Source: Aquimarina algiphila (GTDB lineage: Bacteria; Bacteroidota; Bacteroidia; Flavobacteriales; Flavobacteriaceae). From it: 43,012 nucleotides of DNA. How positions within the stretch are numbered: position 1 is the first letter of the stretch; each line of letters begins with the position of its first letter. Shown here in pieces: positions 18,057 through 26,817 of the stretch. The stretch is taken from the NCBI RefSeq assembly GCF_007489275.1, contig NZ_VLNR01000057.1:1-43012 (forward strand), written 5' to 3'. Made by a program: the position numbers and the translations under genes. A model generated the notes under the pieces. It was not told the origin of the DNA, ran no database searches, and saw only the letters and a list, made by a program, of their open reading frames with translations.

Positions 18057-21000
18057 TTACTGTCTTCCCAAAATTGGGTTTTTATACTTGTAATTGGCAG
18101 AAGTTCCTTTTATTCCTCCTGGCAAATTATATTGTAGTTTTATATTGTATTTACCATATAACATAAATTTATACTCCTCTGATATAATACTTAATTCTTG
18201 TGAGCCACTTGAGATCAATCCATTTGCATAATCATTAATCACTCGATCTCTAACGTCCAAATAATCAATAAAATATATATCTGGAAGATTGTAACGAAAT
18301 GGAAAACGTGTAGCCCTCCAATTTAAATCTACGTTATTTTCTAAACTGGTTATATAATTACTTAAAATAGGTAGTGCTCTTTTAGGTGTGTATCCATATT
18401 CAGAAGCATCTCTACTAATACTATATCGTGAACCTTGAGTATATTTTTGATAAAGTATAGGATTGATATCTTTTTTGAAATAATCATCTTGTAAATCAGA
18501 CTCTACTTCTACCAATGCTTTATTATCAGAATAAGAATTACCAAGAAGTTCTACGATATCAAATCCTTCATTGTATTTTATCTGTGATGTTAAATAAATT
18601 ACAACAGAGTTTATTTTACCCCAATTGTCGTCATTTACTTTTATACTCTTTATTTTATCGGCAAAGGTTTTGTATTGACTTGATTTAAACTCATAAGCCA
18701 ATCGTTCTATTTCTCCTTCTTTTAAAACATTTTCTGCGTTATTTGTTCTTACTTCTAAAGTATTATCATCTCCATAATCTGTAGTTTCAGAACTTGTTTC
18801 ATTACTAGAAGAACCTCCAGAAGATTTTGTACTACTTATAATTGACATATTATAACCAAAATCATTTTTTACTTTTGGAAATTTATAACTTACCTTATTA
18901 TCACTATTACTATAGTTAAAATCTGCTGTAGAAACGTCTCCATTTTCATCTATGTACTTAACAACACTCTCCCATTGACTATTATCAAAAAGGTAATCTT
19001 GACCTCTTTGTAATTGAATATATCCATTATTATGTTCATCAGGATAGAATAGTTGCTGATCTACAACAGGATAAGAATATTGAATATTATGCAAAGGAAT
19101 GTGATCTGGAGCAGTTCCCGTCGTAAAATTTCTTTCTTCTACTTCAATGGCCTTTTGACCATCTTCTAAAATTGTCTGGAACGAACCATTAACTTTTTCC
19201 TGAAAACTAACTTCTACAGTAACTTTTAGTTTTGTTGCTGGAGGTAGAATATCATCTGATATAAAAGTAGCACGATCATTCATTTGTCCCCATTCTAATG
19301 TCCCTACAATTTCTTTTCCAGACTCATCGGTGACATTAAATTTTTCTAAAATTACCTTGTATACATTATCTCCACTATCTTCGGGAATAACAATAGGTTG
19401 ATTAATTTTCATTGCAAATGCTGCTTGAGGTGCGGCAAAAACGTCAATATCCCCATCACCTTCTTTTGGAGTTACATCGGTAATCATCTTAATACCACCC
19501 ATTGGAGCTGTATTCTCTAGTTCACACTCTTTTCCTATGGTTAGTTTAAATCTAAAACTTCCTTTTATTAACCCTCCAAGTAAATTATAATATCCACCGG
19601 CATATCCTCTAAACCAAAATGGATTTGGCCCTTTTCCTTGTAATAATACAGCTGCTCCTCCTTTTATAATCGGGATCTTTTTCTTTATAAAAAATAACTT
19701 AATATTTATACCCAATTCTCCTTGCAGGTAGGCATAGGACTGTCCATTAGCATACCATCCATTAATACCAACCTCATCTCCTGTATTTACACATCGAGCA
19801 TCTCCATAATCCTTGAGCATAATATCAAAACCTACTCCTGCTTGAAAACGTGCATACAATATCAAAAACCGGAGATCACCTGTATCGATACTAAAATCAG
19901 CACCAAAAGCAAATCCTCGACCTTCTCCCAACGCATTTTCATCACGCATATAATTCAATTCTTCGGCATCTACTCCTAATATTTCTGCGACAATTGCAGG
20001 TGGTGGCGGACTACCTGGGATACGATCTCCCATCATAAAATATCCTCCTGTCTCAATAGAAAAACTACCTACTCCCATCTTGAGACCTAGTCGATCTGTC
20101 GGTGTACCCATATGTACATACCATTCTTCTTTAGATATATGTACTACACCCCAACCAGCACGTCCACCAGAAGCCCTTCCTTGTACAATACCTCCAGCTA
20201 CGTTTACATATAGATCAAAAGTTGCATGGAATGAATCATTAACAAAATCAAACTCCATTCCCATTTTTGCACTAATTGCCGCTTCTCCAACTATTTCTGG
20301 TTCATATTCTAAATCGGCCTTATCCAAAAATGTTTTACCTGCTTTACTATCCATCACTCCATTGATCAACTCACTATCGACCATTCCACTTAGCCTATCT
20401 GTAAGCTTACCTACAGGATTAGGGAAATCAAATGCTTTCATCAGTTGAGCTTCTCCAAATAATCCTAACCTATTTACTCCTCCGTTATTGTTAAATTCTA
20501 TTTCGAAACCAGCCCCTACTGCTATTGCACTTTCATCTCCTATAGCGGCAAAAACCATTGCTTTTACACCAAGACTCGAATTTTCACTAGGAACATACGA
20601 AAGTCCAGAAGGTGAAAAGTCTGGTCCCGCATTTGGTCTTCTTGTCATTTTATAAAATGCTCCTCCGGCAAATCCTGATATTTGTAATGGCCCAACTTGT
20701 ATCTTTAACCCTCTTACTGCTGCATCAACATACCAATATCTAAATTCATTCTTCCCAAAAATTGCTTTACAGGTAATAGGGCCAAAACTACCAAATGTAC
20801 CTTCTATTTCTGCAGAAAAACCATCTCCATATACAGGGTCATTATTCATAAGTTCCAATCCACCTTTTAGCTGAATTGCACCCATATTTGCTTCGATATT
20901 GATCCTGGATAGATCTAACCGATCATATTTCCATCGTTGCTTATAATTTTCTTCCTCAAATTTACCGAAGATTCCTAAGCGTGCATCTGCAGCAAAACCT

Positions 21001-22841
21001 TTACTTTCTTTACCCATGAGGTTAAGCATGAGATCAAACTCAATCCCCGCTTCATACTCATTAGACATAAAAGCGATATTGGCAATAGAAACCGGAAAAT
21101 TAGCAAGCTTCACCTCATCCTTATAACCAAAATAATCGACTTGAATAACGGGAGATGTGGTTTGTAATACCAAATTTTGAAACTCTATTCCTTTAAACTG
21201 AACCGTATGTTTTTCCTTTTTATCCCCTTCACCAGTTGTATATGTACTCCCTTCATTAGCCAAAGATTCTTTCTGACTAGCAGAAATGGCCATACGACCA
21301 TTAAGAACAGCTTTAGGACGGAAGTTTCCATCAATTACCATTAGTTCTACCGATGAGTTAGGTAATAATTCTGCTTTTGCTTTAAATACATCAAAACTTA
21401 AGGTATCCAAAGTAGAAACTACTAATCCATATTCATTTTCAGAAATGATACCAGCATAACCTAGTCCCATTCTACCATCTTCACCTTCTGCTGTTGTTCC
21501 ATTTTTATCCCCTTTATCAGAAATAGGAAGTAATATTCGTCCATTAAAATCGGCACCAATCAATCGGTTTGATGCCAATTCAATACCTATCTTATCTACA
21601 GAATATGCCCAAGATTTGGATTCTGAAGTTCTACCTGATTTTATTGGAATTATATTTTCTGCAGAGAAATACCCTGAAACACCATAACTATCAATTAATA
21701 GATTAGCCGCTTCAAAAGTTATTCTATTTTTTTGTGATATACTTTCTTCTGTTTTGAATTCTTGTGGGAGACCTACTTTTAATGATTGTACATACACTCC
21801 TCTCCAAGTATCGGGGTTGGGTAGTAATAACCCTTCATCATAATAATGCTGAGGGAAATTAACATTTTCTGTTCTTAAATCACTAAAATCAAATACTGCT
21901 TGATTTACAGAAAACATAAATTTATCAGGTTGACTAGCCATAACAAATGGAGATAGACTAATCTCGACAATCATATCATTCCAGTCTGAAGCAACTGCTT
22001 TAAAAGCTCCTCTAACTCTATTAGGTATTTGTATTGGTTCTCTAAGCGCACCTTGGTAAGAAACTGTTTCTGGTAAAGGTTTTCCTGCGACATCTACTGG
22101 TAAAATCATATTACGAGAGAATTGCACCTCTCCTTCTATCCCCATTTCTTTAACACCATCACAATCTATAGTAACATAGGTTCTGTTTTGAGTATCTCCA
22201 GTTTTATAATCAAATCCTCCTTTGAGGATAAGTAACCAGTTACCTCCATTAAAAGGTATAAATATATCTCCAAGTAAGACAAGATTAGCTTCTCCAATAA
22301 TCCCTCCTTGATGAGATAACTTAACATTGTTTGCTCCAAAAAAGAGTTCTATTGGCAACCCTTCTTCATCTGATTGAGGTAAAATAATTTTTACAAAAAC
22401 AGTAAGTTCTGTATACTCTTTGGTAAATCTTGCTTTAGTAAACCCTAATTGATATTCGACTTCATTAAGTTTATGCTTAATTCCTACTGGTAATACCTGA
22501 ATATCTTCATTTCGAAAAGAAGAAATCCATCTACCCGTGCTATCAATCTCATTAAATCCTTTTTCAGCTTCTGATCTAGAATCGTTAACACTAGTAACCG
22601 GAGCTCGAAATTCATTTTTGAGATTAGCAAAAGTAAACTCTGGCAAAGTAATTTTATTAACTAAATTTTCTATTGGGAATTTTTTATCCAACTCTGGAAA
22701 TTGGACAAATTGTGCTGTCTTTTGTTCACTTGTAGGATGAGTATTCTTTTTTAAGGATAAAGAATCTTTTTCGTTTGAATAAAGGTTAAAAGAGTTTAAA
22801 CTAACAAAACATATAACAAGTAGTAATAATTTTATTTTCAT
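18057..22841 (-). CDS. Very large exported beta-rich protein, first gene of the surface/toxin operon
   Basis: A 1594-residue protein with an N-terminal signal peptide (MKIKLLLLVICFVSLNSFN). I recognise no named domain. Residues about 100-700 are beta-rich with amphipathic strands (ILPVDVAGKPLPETVSYQG, GVSGYFSAENIIPI). Residues about 660-1110 are Gly-rich alternating strands (GLKIQVGPLQISGFAGGAFY; GLKMGVGSFSIETGGYFMMG; GGAAVLLQGKGPNPFWFRG) that resemble a large beta-helix or barrel-like sheet. One short helical segment (AEILGVDAEELNYM) lies near 960. After KECELENT (about 1105) come Ig-like domains, a Ser-rich linker near 1350 and a C-terminal domain ending KYKNPILGRQ. No T9SS sorting signal is present. 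Its size, its place first in the operon and its company suggest the main scaffold or channel of the apparatus; that is inference. Confidence 0.6.
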   Translation of the reverse strand: MKIKLLLLVICFVSLNSFNLYSNEKDSLSLKKNTHPTSEQKTAQFVQFPELDKKFPIENLVNKITLPEFTFANLKNEFRAPVTSVNDSRSEAEKGFNEIDSTGRWISSFRNEDIQVLPVGIKHKLNEVEYQLGFTKARFTKEYTELTVFVKIILPQSDEEGLPIELFFGANNVKLSHQGGIIGEANLVLLGDIFIPFNGGNWLLILKGGFDYKTGDTQNRTYVTIDCDGVKEMGIEGEVQFSRNMILPVDVAGKPLPETVSYQGALREPIQIPNRVRGAFKAVASDWNDMIVEISLSPFVMASQPDKFMFSVNQAVFDFSDLRTENVNFPQHYYDEGLLLPNPDTWRGVYVQSLKVGLPQEFKTEESISQKNRITFEAANLLIDSYGVSGYFSAENIIPIKSGRTSESKSWAYSVDKIGIELASNRLIGADFNGRILLPISDKGDKNGTTAEGEDGRMGLGYAGIISENEYGLVVSTLDTLSFDVFKAKAELLPNSSVELMVIDGNFRPKAVLNGRMAISASQKESLANEGSTYTTGEGDKKEKHTVQFKGIEFQNLVLQTTSPVIQVDYFGYKDEVKLANFPVSIANIAFMSNEYEAGIEFDLMLNLMGKESKGFAADARLGIFGKFEEENYKQRWKYDRLDLSRINIEANMGAIQLKGGLELMNNDPVYGDGFSAEIEGTFGSFGPITCKAIFGKNEFRYWYVDAAVRGLKIQVGPLQISGFAGGAFYKMTRRPNAGPDFSPSGLSYVPSENSSLGVKAMVFAAIGDESAIAVGAGFEIEFNNNGGVNRLGLFGEAQLMKAFDFPNPVGKLTDRLSGMVDSELINGVMDSKAGKTFLDKADLEYEPEIVGEAAISAKMGMEFDFVNDSFHATFDLYVNVAGGIVQGRASGGRAGWGVVHISKEEWYVHMGTPTDRLGLKMGVGSFSIETGGYFMMGDRIPGSPPPPAIVAEILGVDAEELNYMRDENALGEGRGFAFGADFSIDTGDLRFLILYARFQAGVGFDIMLKDYGDARCVNTGDEVGINGWYANGQSYAYLQGELGINIKLFFIKKKIPIIKGGAAVLLQGKGPNPFWFRGYAGGYYNLLGGLIKGSFRFKLTIGKECELENTAPMGGIKMITDVTPKEGDGDIDVFAAPQAAFAMKINQPIVIPEDSGDNVYKVILEKFNVTDESGKEIVGTLEWGQMNDRATFISDDILPPATKLKVTVEVSFQEKVNGSFQTILEDGQKAIEVEERNFTTGTAPDHIPLHNIQYSYPVVDQQLFYPDEHNNGYIQLQRGQDYLFDNSQWESVVKYIDENGDVSTADFNYSNSDNKVSYKFPKVKNDFGYNMSIISSTKSSGGSSSNETSSETTDYGDDNTLEVRTNNAENVLKEGEIERLAYEFKSSQYKTFADKIKSIKVNDDNWGKINSVVIYLTSQIKYNEGFDIVELLGNSYSDNKALVEVESDLQDDYFKKDINPILYQKYTQGSRYSISRDASEYGYTPKRALPILSNYITSLENNVDLNWRATRFPFRYNLPDIYFIDYLDVRDRVINDYANGLISSGSQELSIISEEYKFMLYGKYNIKLQYNLPGGIKGTSANYKYKNPILGRQ

Positions 22842-23311
22842 AAAACAATGTTAAGATTCAGGATTGCAATAATACGAAAAATATGCAACCTTAACAACTG
22901 AAAACCAATCAACATAACACATAAAAGACTAGTTTTCTAGTAAGGTTTTCATTAAAAAAAAGTGTATTTTCGACACCTATTCAAGTACGATAATAGTACA
23001 TAAAAAACAAAGAAAAGTTCTGGATATATAACATGTTTAAGATACAGAACTTATTTTTTGTTAAAATCTACCGTTAATTCTTAAATATTTCATATCTAAG
23101 ATTTATCTTCATTATCAAAGCTTGTTTGATTTAATATTGCTAAAGTAGACCATATAAGGATTAACCAGAAGATGAAACATAAATATGATTTATCTGAATC
23201 AATATTCGATAATATTTGCTTTTTATTCGCAAATAAAGAATTAGAGTACATTTCAAAAAAGTCAAACCCTCCAAAAACCTCATAAACAATAACTTTAAAA
23301 ACTTTAGTCAA
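22842..23311. other. Intergenic leader region upstream of the surface/toxin operon
   Basis: About 470 bp with no gene I accept. It must hold the promoter of the 22-kb operon, but I find no exact TTTG-N19-TAnnTTTG match; the closest -7-like sequence on the minus strand is TATTTTTCG around 22875. A hairpin at 23015-23052 is listed separately. A 75-codon minus-strand frame (23096-23323) begins inside the terminator stem of the neighbouring lipoprotein gene and is not accepted. Confidence 0.4.
23015..23052. terminator. Terminator-like hairpin with long loop
   Basis: An 8-bp perfect inverted repeat (AAGTTCTG 23015-23022, CAGAACTT 23045-23052) encloses 22 nt and is followed on the plus strand by ATTTTTTG and on the minus strand by TTCTTTG. 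It could terminate a short transcript in either direction or fold in the leader of the large operon. No plus-strand gene leads into it. Confidence 0.35.
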
Positions 23312-23342
23312 TAAAAAAACCATCTTAACAGAGTCAAGATGG
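23312..23342 (-). terminator. Intrinsic terminator after the Lys-rich lipoprotein gene
   Basis: On the minus strand a 7-bp stem (CCATCTT/AAGATGG, positions 23342-23336 and 23326-23320) with a 9-nt loop is followed by seven T residues. It starts 26 bp after the stop codon of the gene ending at 23368. Confidence 0.75.
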
Positions 23343-23367
23343 CTTATGATTAAAACTACTGTAGCTT

Positions 23368-23874
23368 TTACATTTTAGCAGACAATGCATTTAATTGTTT
23401 GGATTTTGCTTGCATGTACTTACTTATATTTTCTATTTCTTCACCAGAAAGTTGTGTCATTAAACTATTATACTGTTTGGTAAGATCACTACTCGCTTCA
23501 TTTAACTTTAAAAAAGACTCCATATCATGTGCTTCTACCGCTTTTTTATAGTTTGCTACATATTTTTCATAGTCTTTAATATATTTTTTTGCAGCAGAAT
23601 TTTTGGTATAACCAGATGTACCTGGAATAGGGATTAACTTGTTCGTTTTTTCAAAATCCTTTTTTCCATCTAAGTCCGATTTCTTTTTCTTATTAGGTTT
23701 TTTCTTTTTTTTAACTTCGGGTTCTTTTTCCTTATCAACCTCTTCAACAAAATCAGATGTATCTCCTCTGGCAACTTCTACTGTATCCAAAGTATCCGAT
23801 TTAGGATCTTTTTTACAGGAAAACGCAGATAGTAGTACTGCACTAAGAAAAATAGTTAAAATGGTTTTTTTCAT
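23368..23874 (-). CDS. Lys-rich lipoprotein of unknown function
   Basis: A 168-residue lipoprotein (lipobox AFSC, Cys near residue 20, then KKDPKSD). A charged low-complexity linker follows, first acidic (EEVDKEKEPEV), then strongly basic (KKKKKPNKKKK at about 56-66). The C-terminal ~90 residues form a helical domain (KYIKDYEKYVANYKKAVEAHD; LNEASSDLTKQYNSLMTQL), which resembles helical-bundle domains in other flavobacterial lipoproteins; I cannot name it with certainty. It lies 80 bp after hisS on the same strand and ends at a terminator. A TACTTTTG -7-like sequence at 23961-23968, inside the 3' end of hisS, could give it its own transcript. Confidence 0.65.
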   Translation of the reverse strand: MKKTILTIFLSAVLLSAFSCKKDPKSDTLDTVEVARGDTSDFVEEVDKEKEPEVKKKKKPNKKKKSDLDGKKDFEKTNKLIPIPGTSGYTKNSAAKKYIKDYEKYVANYKKAVEAHDMESFLKLNEASSDLTKQYNSLMTQLSGEEIENISKYMQAKSKQLNALSAKM

Positions 23875-23954
23875 AATTTCAATTTTAGGACTATCAATGG
23901 TTAAAGTATTTTTTATATAGGTACTTTCTATTATAATTTTAAGATACTAATTTT

Positions 23955-25325
23955 TTATTGCAAAAGTAATTTTAATTCTTCAAAATTCACCTCTTCTTGG
24001 GTTCCAGACTCCATATTTTTAACAGTAAATGTTTTAGTATTCATTTCAGAAGTCCCTGCCAGCACTACAAAAGGTATTGTCCTTTTGTTAGCATACCCCA
24101 TTTGCTTTTTCATTTTTGCACTATCTGGATATAATTCGGCAACAATACCATCAGCTCTTAATTTATTTACAGCACTCAAACAGTATAATGCTTCAACTTC
24201 ACCAAAATTTATAAAAAGTGCTCGTGTTGATGGTGCGACCGTTTCTGGAAATAGTTGTAATTCTTCCAGAACCAAATAAATTCTATCGAGACCAAAAGAA
24301 ATTCCAACACCACTCATATCCTTTAATCCAAAAATACCCGTAAGGTCATCATATCTTCCTCCTCCTCCTATCGATCCCATTTTTACAGTATCAGGCGCAG
24401 ACACTTCAAAAATAGCACCTGTATAATAATTTAATCCTCTTGCTAACGTAACATCCAAGTCTAATATTGCAGTTTTTAAAGGAATTTTATTAATCGCGTC
24501 AACAATAAACTGTAATTCTTCTACTCCCTGCATCCCTTCTTGAGAAGAAGCTAGCATATTTCTCAATTTTTCTATCTTCTCTGATGTCGTTCCGGTAAAC
24601 TGAAATAAAGGTTTTACCTTTTCAATTGCATCTTCAGAGATTCCTTTACCAAGCATTTCTTTCTTTACACCATCTTCGCCAATTTTATCCAACTTATCCA
24701 ATGCTACTGTGAAATCGATTAACTTATCACTAGCACCAATAACTTCTGCAATACCAGAAAGAATTTTTCGATTATTAAGTTTAATAGTAACTCCCTTAAG
24801 GTTTAATTTGGTAAAAACTGCATCATACAAGGTTATAAAATCAACCTCTTGCAATAACGATTTACTTCCTACTACATCTGCATCACATTGATAAAATTCT
24901 CTAAACCTTCCTTTTTGAGGTCTATCTGCTCGCCAAACCGGTTGAATTTGAAATCTTTTGAATGGAAAATCAATTTCATTTTGATGTTGTACCACATATC
25001 TTGCAAAAGGGACAGTTAGATCGTAGCGAAGCGCTTTTTCACTAATCTTAGAAGTCATTCTAAAACTATCTTTTGCTTCATATATAACATCATCTACTTT
25101 ATTTAAATAATCACCACTATTCAATATCTTAAAAATCAATCGATCACCTTCTTCTCCATATTTCCCCATCAAAGTTTCACTATTCTCAAAACTTGGTGTT
25201 TCTATAGGCTGAAAACCAAATAATTTAAATTGATCTTTGATTGTATTTATAATAAAGTTTCTCTTAGCCACCTCTATAGGTGAAAAATCCCTGGTTCCCT
25301 TTGGTATTGACGGTTTTTGTGCCAT
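23955..25325 (-). CDS. hisS: Histidine--tRNA ligase
   Basis: This 456-residue class II aminoacyl-tRNA synthetase charges tRNA-His with histidine in the cytosol. Visible signatures are the N-terminal PKGTRDFSP, ALRYDLTVPFARYV, the class II motif 2 region (RFQIQPVWRADRPQKGRFREFYQCDAD, split here only for description), the histidine-binding motif RGLNYYTGAIFEV, GSIGGGGRYDDL, and motif 3 GVGISFGLDRI. The C-terminal anticodon-binding domain (about 360-456; ALFINFGEVEALYCL, YANKRTIPFVVLAG) is complete. Length is normal for the family. The start ATG at 25325 gives the expected N-terminus. It is transcribed divergently from the permease gene at 25552. Confidence 0.97.
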   Translation of the reverse strand: MAQKPSIPKGTRDFSPIEVAKRNFIINTIKDQFKLFGFQPIETPSFENSETLMGKYGEEGDRLIFKILNSGDYLNKVDDVIYEAKDSFRMTSKISEKALRYDLTVPFARYVVQHQNEIDFPFKRFQIQPVWRADRPQKGRFREFYQCDADVVGSKSLLQEVDFITLYDAVFTKLNLKGVTIKLNNRKILSGIAEVIGASDKLIDFTVALDKLDKIGEDGVKKEMLGKGISEDAIEKVKPLFQFTGTTSEKIEKLRNMLASSQEGMQGVEELQFIVDAINKIPLKTAILDLDVTLARGLNYYTGAIFEVSAPDTVKMGSIGGGGRYDDLTGIFGLKDMSGVGISFGLDRIYLVLEELQLFPETVAPSTRALFINFGEVEALYCLSAVNKLRADGIVAELYPDSAKMKKQMGYANKRTIPFVVLAGTSEMNTKTFTVKNMESGTQEEVNFEELKLLLQ

Positions 25326-25379
25326 TATACTTGTTTATGATCTATAATAAATAGAAGGCAGCACACTGATAATCAGAAA

Positions 25380-25387
25380 CAAACATA
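25380..25387 (-). promoter_or_regulatory. Candidate -7 box for hisS
   Basis: Minus-strand TATGTTTG fits TAnnTTTG exactly, 55 bp upstream of the hisS start. No TTTG -33 element is found at the expected spacing, so support is partial. Confidence 0.3.
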
Positions 25388-25471
25388 CCTCAATGCATGT
25401 ATCTTATTTACCACTACCACCTATCGAAGCTGCAAATATCTAAAAAAAGTATAAAGCCCATCACTAATACT

Positions 25472-25496
25472 CTCAAAAAAATCTAGTTTTTTTGAG
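25472..25496. other. Perfect palindrome between hisS and the permease gene
   Basis: A 10-bp perfect inverted repeat (CTCAAAAAAA 25472-25481 and TTTTTTTGAG 25487-25496) with the loop TCTAG lies in the divergent intergenic region, 56 bp before the permease ATG. It could be a regulator site or a hairpin; the T-run alone does not make a terminator because no gene reads toward it. Confidence 0.35.
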
Positions 25497-25551
25497 TAAC
25501 TTTAATCATGTTTTGTAGTCTTATAGCAAGAACACACTTTTAAAAACTATT

Positions 25552-26787
25552 ATGTTTTCACTTTTTAGAGAAAATATCAGAATTGCAATGGATTCTATAA
25601 AAGGTCAAGTTTTACGAACTGTCCTCACCATACTCATCATTGCAATTGGGATAACATCATTGGTAGGAATACTTACATTAGTTGGAGCCTTAGAAAATAC
25701 TATTTCTGGAGATTTTGCCTCTATGGGAGCAAATACATTTAATCTTCAGCGTTATGAATTCAATACCCGAAACAATAGAGATAGAGAAAAAATCAATCCG
25801 ATTATCAGTTATCGCAATGTAAAGGAATTTAAAGATAGGTTCAGCTATCCTTTTTCAAAAACCTCTATTCATTTTACAGGCACTCGTAATGCAGAAGTAA
25901 AGTATGAAAATGAAAAAACAGATCCTGAGGTTTCTGTAGTGGGTATTAACGAAAATTATCTTGAAAATACCGGAACCGAAATTGACAATGGACGAAATTT
26001 TACTTTTTTTGATGTTGAAAACAATAACCATGTATGTTTAATTGGGTCCGACTTTAAAAAAAACTTATTCAAGAATATTAATCCGATTGGTAAAACGATT
26101 AGTATTCGAGGTGTAAAATTTAAAGTTATTGGTCTTCTTGAAAGCAAAGGAGCTACTTTTAGAAACAATCAAGATTTACGAGTTCTTATTCCTTTGCAAA
26201 TAGCAAGATCCATATTTACACTTCCTAATATTAATTACGGAATCAGTGTAAAAGTAGATGACAAGCAATTTATTGAAGGCGCTCAGGATGAAGCTATTAT
26301 TACTTTTAGAAACATTCGAGGTCTTAACCCTGTTGAAGAAAACAATTTTGGTCTAGAACGCAGTGATGACCTCCTTAATCGTATTGCAAGCATTACAGTA
26401 TATCTATATTATGCTGCATGGATAATAAGTATTATTACTATTTTTGGCTCTTCTATTGCCTTAATGAATATCATGCTCGTCTCTGTAACAGAGCGAACAC
26501 GCGAAATTGGGGTTAGAAAAGCATTAGGCGCTAAAAAACACACTATAGCCGGTCAATTTTTTATGGAAACCATAATCATTGGCCAGATTGGTGGTCTTGT
26601 TGGTATTATCTTGGGAATACTTATTGGAGGAGGAATATCATCCTTAGCAAATTTCTCATTTAGCACACCCTGGTTAGCTATTATCGCAGCAACTACAATT
26701 TCTTTTATAATTGCTGTAGTATCTGGACTATATCCTGCTGTAAAAGCTGCAAAACAAGATCCTATAGAGTCTTTACGTTATGAATAA
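25552..26787 (+). CDS. ABC transporter permease, MacB/FtsX type
   Basis: This 411-residue inner-membrane protein has the MacB-type layout: one N-terminal transmembrane helix (about 20-45, LTILIIAIGITSLVGILTLV), a periplasmic MacB core domain (about 50-275) and three C-terminal helices (about 283-310, 340-365, 375-397). The conserved cytoplasmic segment SVTERTREIGVRKALGAKK after the second helix is diagnostic for FtsX/MacB permeases, which couple periplasmic work such as lipoprotein or efflux handling to an ATPase. No ATPase gene is next to it, so it must pair with one encoded elsewhere, as is common in Flavobacteriaceae. It appears monocistronic and is convergent with the DUF6495-type gene. 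Substrate unknown. Confidence 0.88.
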   Translation: MFSLFRENIRIAMDSIKGQVLRTVLTILIIAIGITSLVGILTLVGALENTISGDFASMGANTFNLQRYEFNTRNNRDREKINPIISYRNVKEFKDRFSYPFSKTSIHFTGTRNAEVKYENEKTDPEVSVVGINENYLENTGTEIDNGRNFTFFDVENNNHVCLIGSDFKKNLFKNINPIGKTISIRGVKFKVIGLLESKGATFRNNQDLRVLIPLQIARSIFTLPNINYGISVKVDDKQFIEGAQDEAIITFRNIRGLNPVEENNFGLERSDDLLNRIASITVYLYYAAWIISIITIFGSSIALMNIMLVSVTERTREIGVRKALGAKKHTIAGQFFMETIIIGQIGGLVGIILGILIGGGISSLANFSFSTPWLAIIAATTISFIIAVVSGLYPAVKAAKQDPIESLRYE

Positions 26788-26817
26788 CACCCCATCTCTA
26801 ACAGTTGAATCTTAAAA

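Noticed and set aside
20080..20448. 122-codon plus-strand frame opposite the 1594-aa protein
   Set aside because: Pro/Ser/Thr-rich translation is the expected complement of Gly-rich sense codons; no support for a gene.
1006..22841. Extracellular contractile injection system or type VI secretion cluster
   Set aside because: No sheath, tube, baseplate, spike or AAA+ ATPase gene is present; the proteins are Fn3, PKD and SprB surface types with signal peptides.
23096..23323. 75-codon minus-strand frame with a hydrophobic C-terminal half
   Set aside because: Its ATG lies inside the stem of the terminator following the lipoprotein gene, and it has no promoter-like sequence or recognisable product.
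23639..23920. 93-codon plus-strand frame opposite the Lys-rich lipoprotein
   Set aside because: The Phe/Ser-rich translation is the complement of Lys-rich codons; the minus-strand lipoprotein with a clear lipobox is the real gene.
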